A stretch of DNA of 64,000 nt from CAYSWV01 sp964434865 (GTDB lineage: Bacteria > Cyanobacteriota > Cyanobacteriia > Thermostichales > Thermostichaceae), in contig CAYSWV010000018.1 of assembly GCA_964434865.1 (NCBI GenBank), forward strand, positions 1-64,000, in the 5' to 3' direction. The translations under genes and the position numbers were made by a program. The notes below the pieces were generated by a model that was not told where the DNA came from, did no database searches, and saw nothing but the letters and a program-made list of their open reading frames with translations. This document shows, piece after piece, positions 8,080-16,072 of this stretch (within the stretch, counting starts at the first letter, position 1; each line of letters begins with the position of its first letter).

Positions 8080-8913
8080 TCAGGCAGCTTCCATGCTTTT
8101 GATCGTTTCTTCCCGAATAGATTCAAACACTCTACGGCTGATGCTTACAAACTCTGTGGTGAGTGTATCATCAATGTGTCTGGGGCGGCCCAGAGGTACT
8201 GTGACTTTGTGTTTGATATGGCCGGGCTGAACACCCATAACCAAAACCTCATCCGCTAGAAAGACAGCCTCTTCAATATCATGCGTAACAAAGATCACAG
8301 TTGTTTTGGTCTCTTTCCAAATATCTAGCAACATCTCCTGCATCATATGGCGTGTTTGAGCATCCAAGGCAGCAAATGGTTCATCCATAAGTAATACTGA
8401 TGGACAGTTGACCAGTGCACGTACAATACTAGCCCGCTGCTGCATACCTCCTGATAGTTGACTGGGATATGAGTTTCGATGTTTATATAACCCTACCCGA
8501 TTCAGAAAGTTATTGACTCGCTCTGCTCGCTCATTTTTAGGGATCCCCTGGATCTTTAAACCAAGCTCCACGTTTTGAAAGGTTGTTTTCCAGGGCAACA
8601 GTGAATACTGCTGGAAGACAAATCCTCGATCGGCACCGGGACGAGTAACAGGGACTTGATCCACCCAAACTTCCCCCGAGGTTGGTTTGAGAAACCCTGC
8701 AATCAAGTTCAAAAGTGTGGATTTACCACAGCCTGAAGGCCCTAATAGGCAGGTAAAGGATCCTGGTTGAACTTGAAAGTTAACAGAGTCTAGAACGGAG
8801 ATCGGGTGACCGTGGCGCTCAAACTCAACAGAAACATTGCTAATTTTGACCCATCCCTTTGTTGTGGAGGCCTGCTTCAGCACCACTAGATTGCTATTTT
8901 GATAAGAGTTCAT
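8080..8913 (-). CDS. SsuB/TauB-type ABC transporter ATPase
   Basis: The protein carries Walker A GPSGCGKSTLLNLIAG, Q-loop FVFQQYSLLPWKT, signature LSGGMQQRASIVRAL, Walker B VLLMDEPFAALDA and the switch His in VTHDIEEAV. It belongs to the nitrate/sulfonate/taurine importer ATPases that energise NitT/TauT-type permeases at the inner face of the membrane. Two ATGs six bases apart can start it; the second, at 8913, has GGAG at a normal 6-base distance and is used here. The gene follows the permease by 37 bases and ends 19 bases from the LysR-fusion gene, which reads toward it. No terminator hairpin is visible in that short convergent gap, so transcripts from both sides may overlap. Confidence 0.92.
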   Translation of the reverse strand: MNSYQNSNLVVLKQASTTKGWVKISNVSVEFERHGHPISVLDSVNFQVQPGSFTCLLGPSGCGKSTLLNLIAGFLKPTSGEVWVDQVPVTRPGADRGFVFQQYSLLPWKTTFQNVELGLKIQGIPKNERAERVNNFLNRVGLYKHRNSYPSQLSGGMQQRASIVRALVNCPSVLLMDEPFAALDAQTRHMMQEMLLDIWKETKTTVIFVTHDIEEAVFLADEVLVMGVQPGHIKHKVTVPLGRPRHIDDTLTTEFVSISRRVFESIREETIKSMEAA

Positions 8914-8950
8914 CGTCATCTCCGCTAAAGTGTATTGACATTCAAATCAC

Positions 8951-9814
8951 TCAAAATCCTTTTTTCTGCTTGAGTCGCCAAGGCATGATAGCCGAAGTTG
9001 CCCGATCTACTAACCAGGCACTAAATGCTCCCATCAAACCGATAAGCAGCATCCCCATCACAATGGGGGGAAAGTTAGAAGTTACATAAGACTCCCAGGT
9101 TAGATACCCAACACCGTAACGGCCTGCTAGAATTTCAGCTGTAACTAAGCAAAACCATGAGTTCCCCATCCCAATTGAAAGTCCACTAGCAATGCTGGGC
9201 ATGGCTCCAGGAATGACAATATCTTTAAAGATCTGCCATTGATTAGCCCCTAAACACTGACCCACTCGGATCAGAACAGTGTCGTGTAGCATGCTTTCAA
9301 CACCACGAACGGTGCTAATCAGAATGGGGAAGAAGCCACCAATAAAGGTAATGTAAACCATCCCAGATTCAGCCGTAGGAAACATGAGAATTGCTAATGG
9401 AATCCACGCAACAGCAGGAATTGGGCGGAGGAGTTCTAAGGGAGGGAGTAGAAAATCCTCCACCTTTTGAAACGAACCAATCACGATACCCAGTGATACT
9501 CCGCTAATAGCCGCAACTAGGAAGCCAAGAATAACCCGGAATAAACTGGAGCTAATGTGAACGAAAGGATCACCCGTAACAAATTCATAGGTAGCTTCTG
9601 CAACCTCAATCGGAGAGGGCAGAAACTGAAAATTGATCAAAAAGTTGAAGTCAAGCCAGCATAGGATCTGCCAAATCCCGAAAAAGAGGATCACAGATAA
9701 GATGCGTCGAGTCATCTTACCACCATGGAGTAAGTCTCTCACTCCTCTCCTGATCGTTTTGTTAATCCTTCCTAAAAAGGACTGCTGGGTTACTTCAATG
9801 GGAGAAGCAGTCAT
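8951..9814 (-). CDS. SsuC/TauC-type ABC transporter permease
   Basis: The protein is about 287 residues with some six membrane segments and the BPD_transp_1 EAA-like loop (GANQWQIFKDIVIPGAMPSI) that contacts the ATPase. LRPIPAVAWIPLAILMF is typical of nitrate/sulfonate/taurine permeases. ATG at 9814 is used instead of an upstream TTG at 9823. It lies between the binding-protein and ATPase genes, the standard order of this importer class. The N-terminal 35 residues are cytosolic and basic. Confidence 0.92.
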   Translation of the reverse strand: MTASPIEVTQQSFLGRINKTIRRGVRDLLHGGKMTRRILSVILFFGIWQILCWLDFNFLINFQFLPSPIEVAEATYEFVTGDPFVHISSSLFRVILGFLVAAISGVSLGIVIGSFQKVEDFLLPPLELLRPIPAVAWIPLAILMFPTAESGMVYITFIGGFFPILISTVRGVESMLHDTVLIRVGQCLGANQWQIFKDIVIPGAMPSIASGLSIGMGNSWFCLVTAEILAGRYGVGYLTWESYVTSNFPPIVMGMLLIGLMGAFSAWLVDRATSAIMPWRLKQKKGF

Positions 9815-9896
9815 AGCTCTCAATCCTGTCGAGTTAACAGATATACTATCTCTGATTCGATTAGCTCAACCCAACCAGTTTCAAATAAAGCCCATC

Positions 9897-11348
9897 CTAC
9901 TTTTGAGAGACTAGAATTTGCTGTAGACCCTTAAAGTCAGTCACTTGACCACCAGCAGAGGCTGCATACTCTTCAGCAGCATCTTTTAATAGAAAGGCTG
10001 AAATCTCTTCCTCATTCTTCACATAGTAAGAGTTTTCAGCAAACAACTTCCAACCATTGTTTCGATCATGTACAAATAAGACATCAGCTGCTTTGCCCTC
10101 ATCAATCAGGTTTGACAACATATCTACCATGTTATTGATTGAAGCAAAGTTAGTAACCGTGTCCTCACCCTGAATCCAGAGCTGAGCAGCCATTTTAGGA
10201 TCGGAAATCGGTTCGGATGTGAGCGCATCGTCTCCCTGAATCTGATAGCTTTCAGCTTCTGCGATCACAGCATCGTAGTCTTTGCCTAAAGCTGACATGG
10301 CCTCACGCAGATAACTTTCGTCAACCCACTCACTGACATCTTCAGGATTGATTGAATCTTCAACCTTACCCAGGGATTTCAAGGTTGCAATACTGCTCTC
10401 AAGCGCCTCAATATGGACAGGTCGGATGGTTGGATCCAGGGGTTGGAGTCCTGAATTACCTAAGAACATGTAGACTACTTCTCGATCAATGCCAGACCAT
10501 TCCTCAATCTTGCTTGAAATTTCCTCAGGCCTTTCCCGAAAGATATCATTGGCTTCCAACTTAGCTTTAAGATAGGCCACTACCAATTCAGGATGTTCAG
10601 TCGCAAAGTCTTCTCTAACTACAATACCATGCAATGTGGGTACTCCAGTTTGAGCACCATCGAAGATCTTGCGGGCAAACCCTCTAAAAGGGAAGAGCTC
10701 ACCAAATGGAACGAAGTTAGCATGACCATCAATTTGACCTGTGCGTAAGCTAGTGCCGCCAACTTCAGGTGCTTGAGAGATCAGCTTGACATCTTCTTCT
10801 GGATCAATGCCGGCATCTTGTAAGGCTTTAAGGACCATGCCATGAGCTGCTGATCCAAAGGGAACCGAGACAGTGCCACCTTTAAGGTCAGCGAGTGAGG
10901 TTGCCGCACTATCTTTAGGAACCACTACAGCATTACCAGCTCCACTAGGGCTATAGGCCAATGTCCCAATGAAAATTGAATTAGTCTCCTTTACCTGCTC
11001 TCGGAATGTGATCATGTTGATGACAGCAGGAAAGTCACCCATCAAACCAATATCAATCTGGTTTGCAACCATCTTATTTGTGATAGGAGGTCCTGATGTG
11101 TAGCTAGACCATTGGATATCGTAGTCAACTCCTTCGTATTTGCCTGTTGTTGGTAAGTGCTTTTCCAATAACTCGAGTTCTCTGACGGTAGCTCCACCTA
11201 CAGCTGTATTGATCACCTGATCTTGAGTTCCGATTGAAATTCGAATAGTTTCAGCCTGGGCCTGTGCAGTTGTTACCATTAGAAGAACAATTGAGGCTGC
11301 AATTCCCTTGACAGCCGTTCCAAGCTTGTTTTGTAAAAACATAATCAT
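9897..11348 (-). CDS. NitT/TauT-family periplasmic substrate-binding protein with a C-terminal extension
   Basis: The 483-residue protein begins with a signal peptide (basic MFLQNKLGTAVKG, hydrophobic core, AQAQA-type cleavage region near residue 33). Residues 35-345 form an SsuA/TauA-like binding domain with motifs GAGNAVVVP and PFGSAAHGM. Family members are usually about 320-350 residues, so the remaining 130 or so residues (from about 350, containing ALTSEPISDPKMAAQLW and ADVLFVHDRNNGWKL) are an extension I do not recognise. The LysR-fusion protein contains a second copy of the binding domain but not this extension. It is the first gene of the transporter operon. Substrate class (sulfonate or other organosulfur) is inferred from the neighbours; nitrate or cyanate relatives cannot be excluded. 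Confidence 0.88.
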   Translation of the reverse strand: MIMFLQNKLGTAVKGIAASIVLLMVTTAQAQAETIRISIGTQDQVINTAVGGATVRELELLEKHLPTTGKYEGVDYDIQWSSYTSGPPITNKMVANQIDIGLMGDFPAVINMITFREQVKETNSIFIGTLAYSPSGAGNAVVVPKDSAATSLADLKGGTVSVPFGSAAHGMVLKALQDAGIDPEEDVKLISQAPEVGGTSLRTGQIDGHANFVPFGELFPFRGFARKIFDGAQTGVPTLHGIVVREDFATEHPELVVAYLKAKLEANDIFRERPEEISSKIEEWSGIDREVVYMFLGNSGLQPLDPTIRPVHIEALESSIATLKSLGKVEDSINPEDVSEWVDESYLREAMSALGKDYDAVIAEAESYQIQGDDALTSEPISDPKMAAQLWIQGEDTVTNFASINNMVDMLSNLIDEGKAADVLFVHDRNNGWKLFAENSYYVKNEEEISAFLLKDAAEEYAASAGGQVTDFKGLQQILVSQK

Positions 11349-11444
11349 TTTCTCACTTCGGTTATCAGAAAAGTTAATAGTTCATATTGAGGTGGTTTGT
11401 ATCCGAGTTTACCTTTTGTGAATCGGTCCTATAAATGATTTGAT

Positions 11445-11482
11445 TGGATCCATATATAGTCTTTATCTAATAAGCTATAAAG
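11445..11482. promoter_or_regulatory. candidate operator upstream of the transporter operon
   Basis: TGGATCCATA at 11445-11454 is identical to a 10-mer upstream of the LysR-fusion gene (5971-5980); a 28-base window around the two copies shares 21 positions by hand alignment. Next to it, 11461-11482 is an inverted repeat CTTTAT-N10-ATAAAG. Both sit 97-134 bases before the binding-protein start. Shared control by the LysR-fusion protein is inferred. Confidence 0.35.
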
Positions 11483-11523
11483 TTTGTTGAGTAGGGTTTT
11501 TGATCTGAATACAACTTGATTTG

Positions 11524-11565
11524 GTAGCTATATTTACGTTTTTGATGTTAATTCTAATTTATTAT
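11524..11565 (+). promoter_or_regulatory. NtcA-type activated promoter motif
   Basis: GTA-N8-TAC at 11524-11537 is followed after exactly 22 bases by TATTAT (11560-11565), matching the canonical cyanobacterial NtcA promoter GTAN8TAC-N20-24-TAN3T. It points rightward, toward the decayed FMN-reductase frame at 11713. GTAN8TAC alone is expected by chance several times in a window of this size, but the correct -10 spacing makes this copy notable. Confidence 0.4.
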
Positions 11566-11712
11566 ACTTATACAATTCATGCTACCAGTGCAAAGCCAAT
11601 AGTAATAGCGCAAACTAAATATTTGCTGTTATCAATAGTCGTTATTCGCTAGCTTCAAGGAAGGCATGAATATGTCCCAAGCCCTTGAAAAACTCAGTTT
11701 CAGGCTTTAAAA

Positions 11713-11918
11713 ATGAAGTTTTTAATCATCTCAGCTACAACCAACAACTCTAGTCGAATAGCTACAGGTACCTCTAAAAATAGCAGACTTCAAGAGACTT
11801 CAAGAGATTATACTCATGGACTGAGGAAGATGAAGTTCCATCTGTATACAAGCAACTATTAGACTTAGCTACAACTTTTAATCTACTCTATCATGAAGCT
11901 CCGTTGATCGGGTTTTAA
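11713..11918 (+). pseudogene. decayed NADPH-dependent FMN reductase (SsuE-like) remnant
   Basis: ATG at 11713 opens MKFLIISATTNNSSRIA, which resembles the N-terminus of NADPH-dependent FMN reductases (MKxLIISxTxRxxSxxxxxA), then loses similarity. In the +1 frame, about 11800-11918, the segment RLYSWTEEDEVPSVYKQL resembles the family's LPLYxxxxEExxxxPxxVxxL stretch that normally follows some 30 residues later. The two pieces are in different frames, the intervening part is shortened and contains a 10-base tandem repeat (agacttcaag, 11785-11804), and the flavin-binding PEYNG region is missing. I read it as a pseudogene with an internal deletion and truncated 3' end. The identification rests on short motifs. 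Confidence 0.4.
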
Positions 11919-12282
11919 TCTTAAAATCATCATCAAATCTTTCAAACAATTGGTTTGCTGCTTTAAAGCTAATAACTTGTGTCCAGCTCTCAATAGAAAA
12001 CAGAAAGGCCTGAAGATCTTGTTCCACCAGTGTTAATGCTCTCTTAAAATCGGATCGCAAGACCTCAATATGAAATGTAGCCTTACTGAGATCGATACCC
12101 CCATCAGACCACACACGAATGATAGGATCTTGGCTCTCAATTTTACCATCTCGAATTCTGGGGATTACTCGGAGGGCTACTTCGATGGCTCGCATAAAGA
12201 GATCATGACTGACTAATCCTGTGGATCTCATGAAACGCCGCACGGGTTCAATGGTTCCGTAGTCATTCCGCCCTTTCACCAA
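11878..12282 (-). CDS. hypothetical protein, possibly N-terminally truncated
   Basis: I do not recognise this 134-residue frame. It is soluble and mixed in charge, with segments VRRFMRSTGLVSHDLFMRAI and SDGGIDLSKATFHIEVLRSD and no membrane segment. The annotated start is GTG; the frame stays open upstream for another 18 codons (reading KKPIPNPAEKRVDFEL) to a TAA without any ATG, so it either uses a weak start or has lost its beginning. Its 3' end overlaps the FMN-reductase remnant on the other strand, which hints at a scarred junction. It could be a real small gene or a fragment. Confidence 0.4.
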   Translation of the reverse strand: MVKGRNDYGTIEPVRRFMRSTGLVSHDLFMRAIEVALRVIPRIRDGKIESQDPIIRVWSDGGIDLSKATFHIEVLRSDFKRALTLVEQDLQAFLFSIESWTQVISFKAANQLFERFDDDFKIKTRSTELHDRVD

Positions 12283-12391
12283 CTCAAAATCTACTCGCTT
12301 CTCTGCTGGGTTGGGGATCGGTTTCTTCAGAAGTTAAGATTAGGTCTTATTGTCACTTCCGCTAGTCTCTTCAGATCAGTGCAACCATAGA

Positions 12392-13243
12392 CTATGACGT
12401 GGTAAAAATGTTATCAAGCTTTTCACAGGCTGCTTTAATCTTTTCCCAGCTTCCTGGGTTGACCAGCCCATAGTAATCAAAAGCATAGACCTGTTTGTTT
12501 TGTACTGCACGTAATGATTTCCAATAAGAGCGTGATTCGAAAAACTCTAGCGGATCAGACTCTTCAGGATTGACAACTAGTAGAATATCTGGATTGTATT
12601 CAATAACTTTTTCGGCAGAAAGTGTAACGTAGCCTCTAAATTGACCCTCTCCTTGAAGTTCAGCAGTGATATTTTGCACTCCGTATTGATCAATTAGGTT
12701 GCCAGCCCAGCTATTTTTGTTGGGGGATAGAATGGGTTGCTGGCCAGCCAAAAGCAAAACCTTAAGATCTGAGCTGATTGCCGTCGGCTTGAAACGATTA
12801 TATTCTTTGATCAGCTGTTCTTCAGATTGAAGGGTAGCTTGAGCGATTTGTTGAGTGGTTTCGACTAGAGATGACCAGCTATCGACTTCTGTAAGGAGTG
12901 TATTGATCCCTGAGGTTTTCAGCATCTCAGCAACACTATCGTGAAATCCTGAAGCTCCTAGAACCAAATTGGGTTTCAAGGCCACGATTTGCTCCAAATT
13001 AGGACCGTTACCCAAGCCAATAGACTGGATCGGGTTCAATCTTGGATCTGACTCAATCAGTGAACCTGCAGGGACCCCTACTAGGAGTTTAGGGTTGAGA
13101 CGATAGACAATGTCTGCTGTCAAAGACGTTAGTGTCACAATTCGACCCACAGGCTCTGCAGCTTGAGACGAAGCAGCCAAAAATCCTGCCATTGCGATCC
13201 CAGTTAAAAATGATCGGCGTAGAATCAAGCGTCCAAATGTCAT
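12392..13243 (-). CDS. Tat-exported iron-chelate/cobalamin-type periplasmic binding protein
   Basis: The 283-residue protein has a twin-arginine leader (LILRRSFLTGIAMAG) ending in an ASSQA-A cleavage region, then a BtuF/FhuD-like (TroA superfamily) fold: VGRIVTLTSLTADIVYRL, NLEQIVALKPNLVLGASG and ADDxx-like helix segments. Such proteins deliver heme, siderophores or vitamin B12 to an inner-membrane ABC importer. The third start in MEMTM is chosen because GGAG lies 6 bases before it. It follows a TonB-dependent receptor gene by 47 bases, clearly the same operon, yet no permease or ATPase is next to it, so the importer must be encoded elsewhere. The ligand is not determined. Confidence 0.85.
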   Translation of the reverse strand: MTFGRLILRRSFLTGIAMAGFLAASSQAAEPVGRIVTLTSLTADIVYRLNPKLLVGVPAGSLIESDPRLNPIQSIGLGNGPNLEQIVALKPNLVLGASGFHDSVAEMLKTSGINTLLTEVDSWSSLVETTQQIAQATLQSEEQLIKEYNRFKPTAISSDLKVLLLAGQQPILSPNKNSWAGNLIDQYGVQNITAELQGEGQFRGYVTLSAEKVIEYNPDILLVVNPEESDPLEFFESRSYWKSLRAVQNKQVYAFDYYGLVNPGSWEKIKAACEKLDNIFTTS

Positions 13244-13263
13244 CGTCATCTCCAAAAAGTTGA

Positions 13264-13295
13264 ATTGAATAGAGCTAAAATTGAATAGAGCTAAA
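13264..13295. repeat. 16-bp tandem duplication at the end of the TonB receptor gene
   Basis: attgaatagagctaaa occurs twice head to tail (13264-13279 and 13280-13295). The second copy contains the stop codon of the receptor gene. The spacer to the binding-protein gene is therefore largely duplicated sequence. Confidence 0.9.
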
Positions 13296-15621
13296 ATCGA
13301 CTCACCAAGTTTACAGAGGCATGGGTACCCGGTTGAGCAAATCGAGCCACGTCGGGACCTTGGTTAAGAAAACGGACATCTGAGTAGCGATAATATTCAG
13401 AATCGAACACGTTAAAGATACCAAAGTTGAGGCTGAGTTCATCATTCAAATTGTAGTAGCCCAATAGATCTACAACCGTGAAGCTATTAGGAATGAAAGG
13501 TAATGGAGCGGGTGGGTCTGGATCTCTCGGACCTTCTCGTGGAGGGACTCGGGGTTCACCGACAAAGGTAGCGATCAGGCGAGTTCCCCATTTATCACCA
13601 GGATCGTCATAATGAAGACCAACCACAGCTTCAAAAGGGTTAATAGTGGCTAAAGGTTCATCATCAGTTAAGTTATCTCCAACAGCCCAGGCCAGACTGG
13701 TGTTTAAACTCCATCCGGTTAAATCTGGGCTAAAGTAGTATTCACCAGTGGCTTCAATACCATAAATCCTAGCACGACTAACATTTTGGGACTGGAAGAG
13801 ATTAACCTCCGGTGCAGGGGGCCCACCCGGGATCCCAGTACCTGGCGGAGATGGTTCAGTGCCCACTTGAACAAAGGCTTCAATGAAATCATCATAAGTG
13901 TTATAAAACCCAGTAAGACTGAAACTCGCTTGGGGAAATACACCTCGCAGACCCACCTCAAAGCTATCACTGGTTTCAGGTTTTAGATCAGGATTGGATA
14001 GAGTTCGATAGCGGAAGAATCCACTGGTGAGATTGGTAAACCCGCTATTGACTTCATTGTACTGAGGTGCTCGGAATCCTCTTGCATACTGGGCAACAAA
14101 GGTAAGATCCGAGGAAAGGTTCCAGATCAAACCGAGTTTGGGAGAGACAGCATCAGCATACAGACTGGTAGCTTCAGAACCATTAGCTGCAAAAACTGGA
14201 TCATTGAGAGGGTTCAAGTCGTAAATATCATAGCGAATACCGGGAATGAGGGTGAGATTGCCATTACCCCATTCAATTTCATCTTGAAGGTACAATCCCA
14301 ATCGTGTCGTATCTGATTCTGGAAAATCTTTAGTGGGGAAGGTATCAGGAGGGATCGTTCGAGTTTGTTCACCCGTGGCCAGATCTGTCAGAATCCGATC
14401 TCTGGGCCGATCATTGCGAGTGACACTCCAGTCAATGCCATACACCACACGATGGAAAAGGCTTCCTGTTTGAAAATTAGTTTGAAATTGGAGATCGGCC
14501 CCCCACAGATCACTAATGAGTTCATTAACGGTGTCACGACTGACTTGCGCCCCACTTTGCAAGATACGATTTTCGTCAAAACTGGTTTCACTAGTGGTCG
14601 CTGGCTGATAGTAGGCTTTGGCTGTGGCCACTTGGAAAATTTTCCCGTCTGGGTTGTCGTAGGTATACTCTAAACTGATCCGAATCCGTTCGGTGTCAAT
14701 AGTTTCGTCAAAGTTTAAGATCCCACTGCCTAAGTTGATAGGTAGGGTCGTGGTGTCAGTATTCCGGTTAAAGTATTCACCTGTCAGTTTTAGATCACTA
14801 TTTTCACTCAGACGATAAACAACTTTAGCCAGAACGTTATTACCATAGCCCTCTTGGGGATTATTAAACGTACTATTGCCAGCAAAAATACGGGTTTCCT
14901 GAAAGTCTCGCCTGGTGTACATCAGTAGAGCTTCTAAACGGTCTTGACGTCCAGCCATCGCAAGTGTGTTAGTAAATCCTGTATTGCGGCCCGTCGCCTG
15001 ATTTGAAAATCCTAAGTAGGTATCTCGACCTGTAAGTGCTAGCAAATCGGCAGGATCTAAAGTCGTAAAGGTTACGGCTCCACCTAACGCGTCACTCCCA
15101 TAAAGACTGGAGGCTGGACCCCGGATGATCTCAACTGTTTTTAGCGTTTCAAGCTCAAAAGAGTCCCGACCTAGTTGAAAGGGACCAAACTCAAATCGCT
15201 CGGGCTGTCGAATCCCATCAACTTGAATCAACACGCGATTCCCTTCCAGACCTCTAATGTTAAAGTCTTGAAAGCCATAGCGCAGATTATCTCTCACCGA
15301 AATTCCTGGCTCATAGCGGACCAGATCACGAATGTCTTCAACCAAATTTTGTTTTAACTCCTCTTGTTCGATCACTGTGATGGTCGATGATGAGTTATTG
15401 ACTGTTCGGGGTGTACGGGTACCCGTTACAGTGATTTGTTGGAGATCAAAGACAGGTACTGTTGCCTCTGGACTATCTGCCTCGGTCTCTTCCAAAGCCT
15501 GAGCTGTGGTTACTGGTTGTTCGAGTTCAGTTTTCAACATAGGCTCAGCCAGAGCTGCCAGATGCCACCCTGAGAGATGTAAACCCAAGGCCAATAGGCT
15601 AGTTGTATGCAATCGTTTCAT
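13291..15621 (-). CDS. TonB-dependent outer-membrane receptor (heme/hemoglobin-siderophore type)
   Basis: The 776-residue protein starts with a signal peptide (MKRLHTTSLLALGLHLSGWH, cleavage after ALA). The plug domain (about 55-190) has QITVTGTRTPR, NIRGLEGNRVLIQVDGIRQ and VEIIRGPASSLYGSDALGGA, typical of the heme/hemoglobin/transferrin receptor group. The rest is a 22-strand barrel with FVAQYARGFRAPQYNEVNSG and ends in Phe (VNLVSRF), the outer-membrane assembly signature. It imports a scarce chelate using TonB energy, handing it to the binding protein encoded just downstream. A symmetrical TTCAAGT element lies 130-175 bases upstream; no Fur box of standard form was recognised. Confidence 0.92.
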   Translation of the reverse strand: MKRLHTTSLLALGLHLSGWHLAALAEPMLKTELEQPVTTAQALEETEADSPEATVPVFDLQQITVTGTRTPRTVNNSSSTITVIEQEELKQNLVEDIRDLVRYEPGISVRDNLRYGFQDFNIRGLEGNRVLIQVDGIRQPERFEFGPFQLGRDSFELETLKTVEIIRGPASSLYGSDALGGAVTFTTLDPADLLALTGRDTYLGFSNQATGRNTGFTNTLAMAGRQDRLEALLMYTRRDFQETRIFAGNSTFNNPQEGYGNNVLAKVVYRLSENSDLKLTGEYFNRNTDTTTLPINLGSGILNFDETIDTERIRISLEYTYDNPDGKIFQVATAKAYYQPATTSETSFDENRILQSGAQVSRDTVNELISDLWGADLQFQTNFQTGSLFHRVVYGIDWSVTRNDRPRDRILTDLATGEQTRTIPPDTFPTKDFPESDTTRLGLYLQDEIEWGNGNLTLIPGIRYDIYDLNPLNDPVFAANGSEATSLYADAVSPKLGLIWNLSSDLTFVAQYARGFRAPQYNEVNSGFTNLTSGFFRYRTLSNPDLKPETSDSFEVGLRGVFPQASFSLTGFYNTYDDFIEAFVQVGTEPSPPGTGIPGGPPAPEVNLFQSQNVSRARIYGIEATGEYYFSPDLTGWSLNTSLAWAVGDNLTDDEPLATINPFEAVVGLHYDDPGDKWGTRLIATFVGEPRVPPREGPRDPDPPAPLPFIPNSFTVVDLLGYYNLNDELSLNFGIFNVFDSEYYRYSDVRFLNQGPDVARFAQPGTHASVNLVSRF

Positions 15622-15748
15622 AGCATTTCACAAAGATGTTTTGAGACTGAAGGTTAAGAGAATGAGATTGAGCAGGCTGATAGGGACAGATCTGTCACCC
15701 AACTGAGATCTTGTAATAGACACAAGACTCTTTCAAGACCAGAGTGAA

Positions 15749-15796
15749 TTCAAGTAACTTGAACAAGCCCTTCCCTGAGAAAGAACAAGTTCAAGT
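15749..15796. promoter_or_regulatory. candidate operator: TTCAAGT inverted repeats upstream of the TonB receptor
   Basis: TTCAAGT-A-ACTTGAA (15749-15763) is a near-perfect palindrome and a third half-site GTTCAAGT follows at 15789-15796, able to pair with ACTTGAAC at 15757-15764. It lies in the long spacer upstream of the receptor gene. The symmetry is seen; regulator binding is inferred. Confidence 0.35.
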
Positions 15797-16037
15797 AGTA
15801 TTAGGCTAATGAGAAGTATGAGCAACAAGCTCTGTTCGAGTAGAATATCAGAGACTTTCTGCTATTGCAAGATATTCCCATCAACTGTTCCTGGCGTCAT
15901 AAGAAAAGCTGGTGATGTCGATTAGTGTCTTGAGGGAAACTCTGTCTAAGACAGGCCTAAAGCTTGACCATGACCTTAGTCAGAGAAGATCTGTAACGAT
16001 ACACAAGCTGGATTTCCAAAAAACTTGCTTTTCCTTC

Positions 16038-16066
16038 TTGCAATTAACTTCTAATAAGACTACAGT
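16038..16066 (+). promoter_or_regulatory. sigma-70-like promoter for the candidate small RNA
   Basis: TTGCAA (16038-16043), a 17-base spacer and TACAGT (16061-16066). It would start transcription near 16073 and the transcript would end at the terminator at 16148. Confidence 0.4.
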
Positions 16067-16072
16067 ATATTT

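Noticed and set aside
15622..16000. Cobalamin riboswitch upstream of the TonB receptor
   Set aside because: The conserved B12-box elements could not be found on the minus strand.
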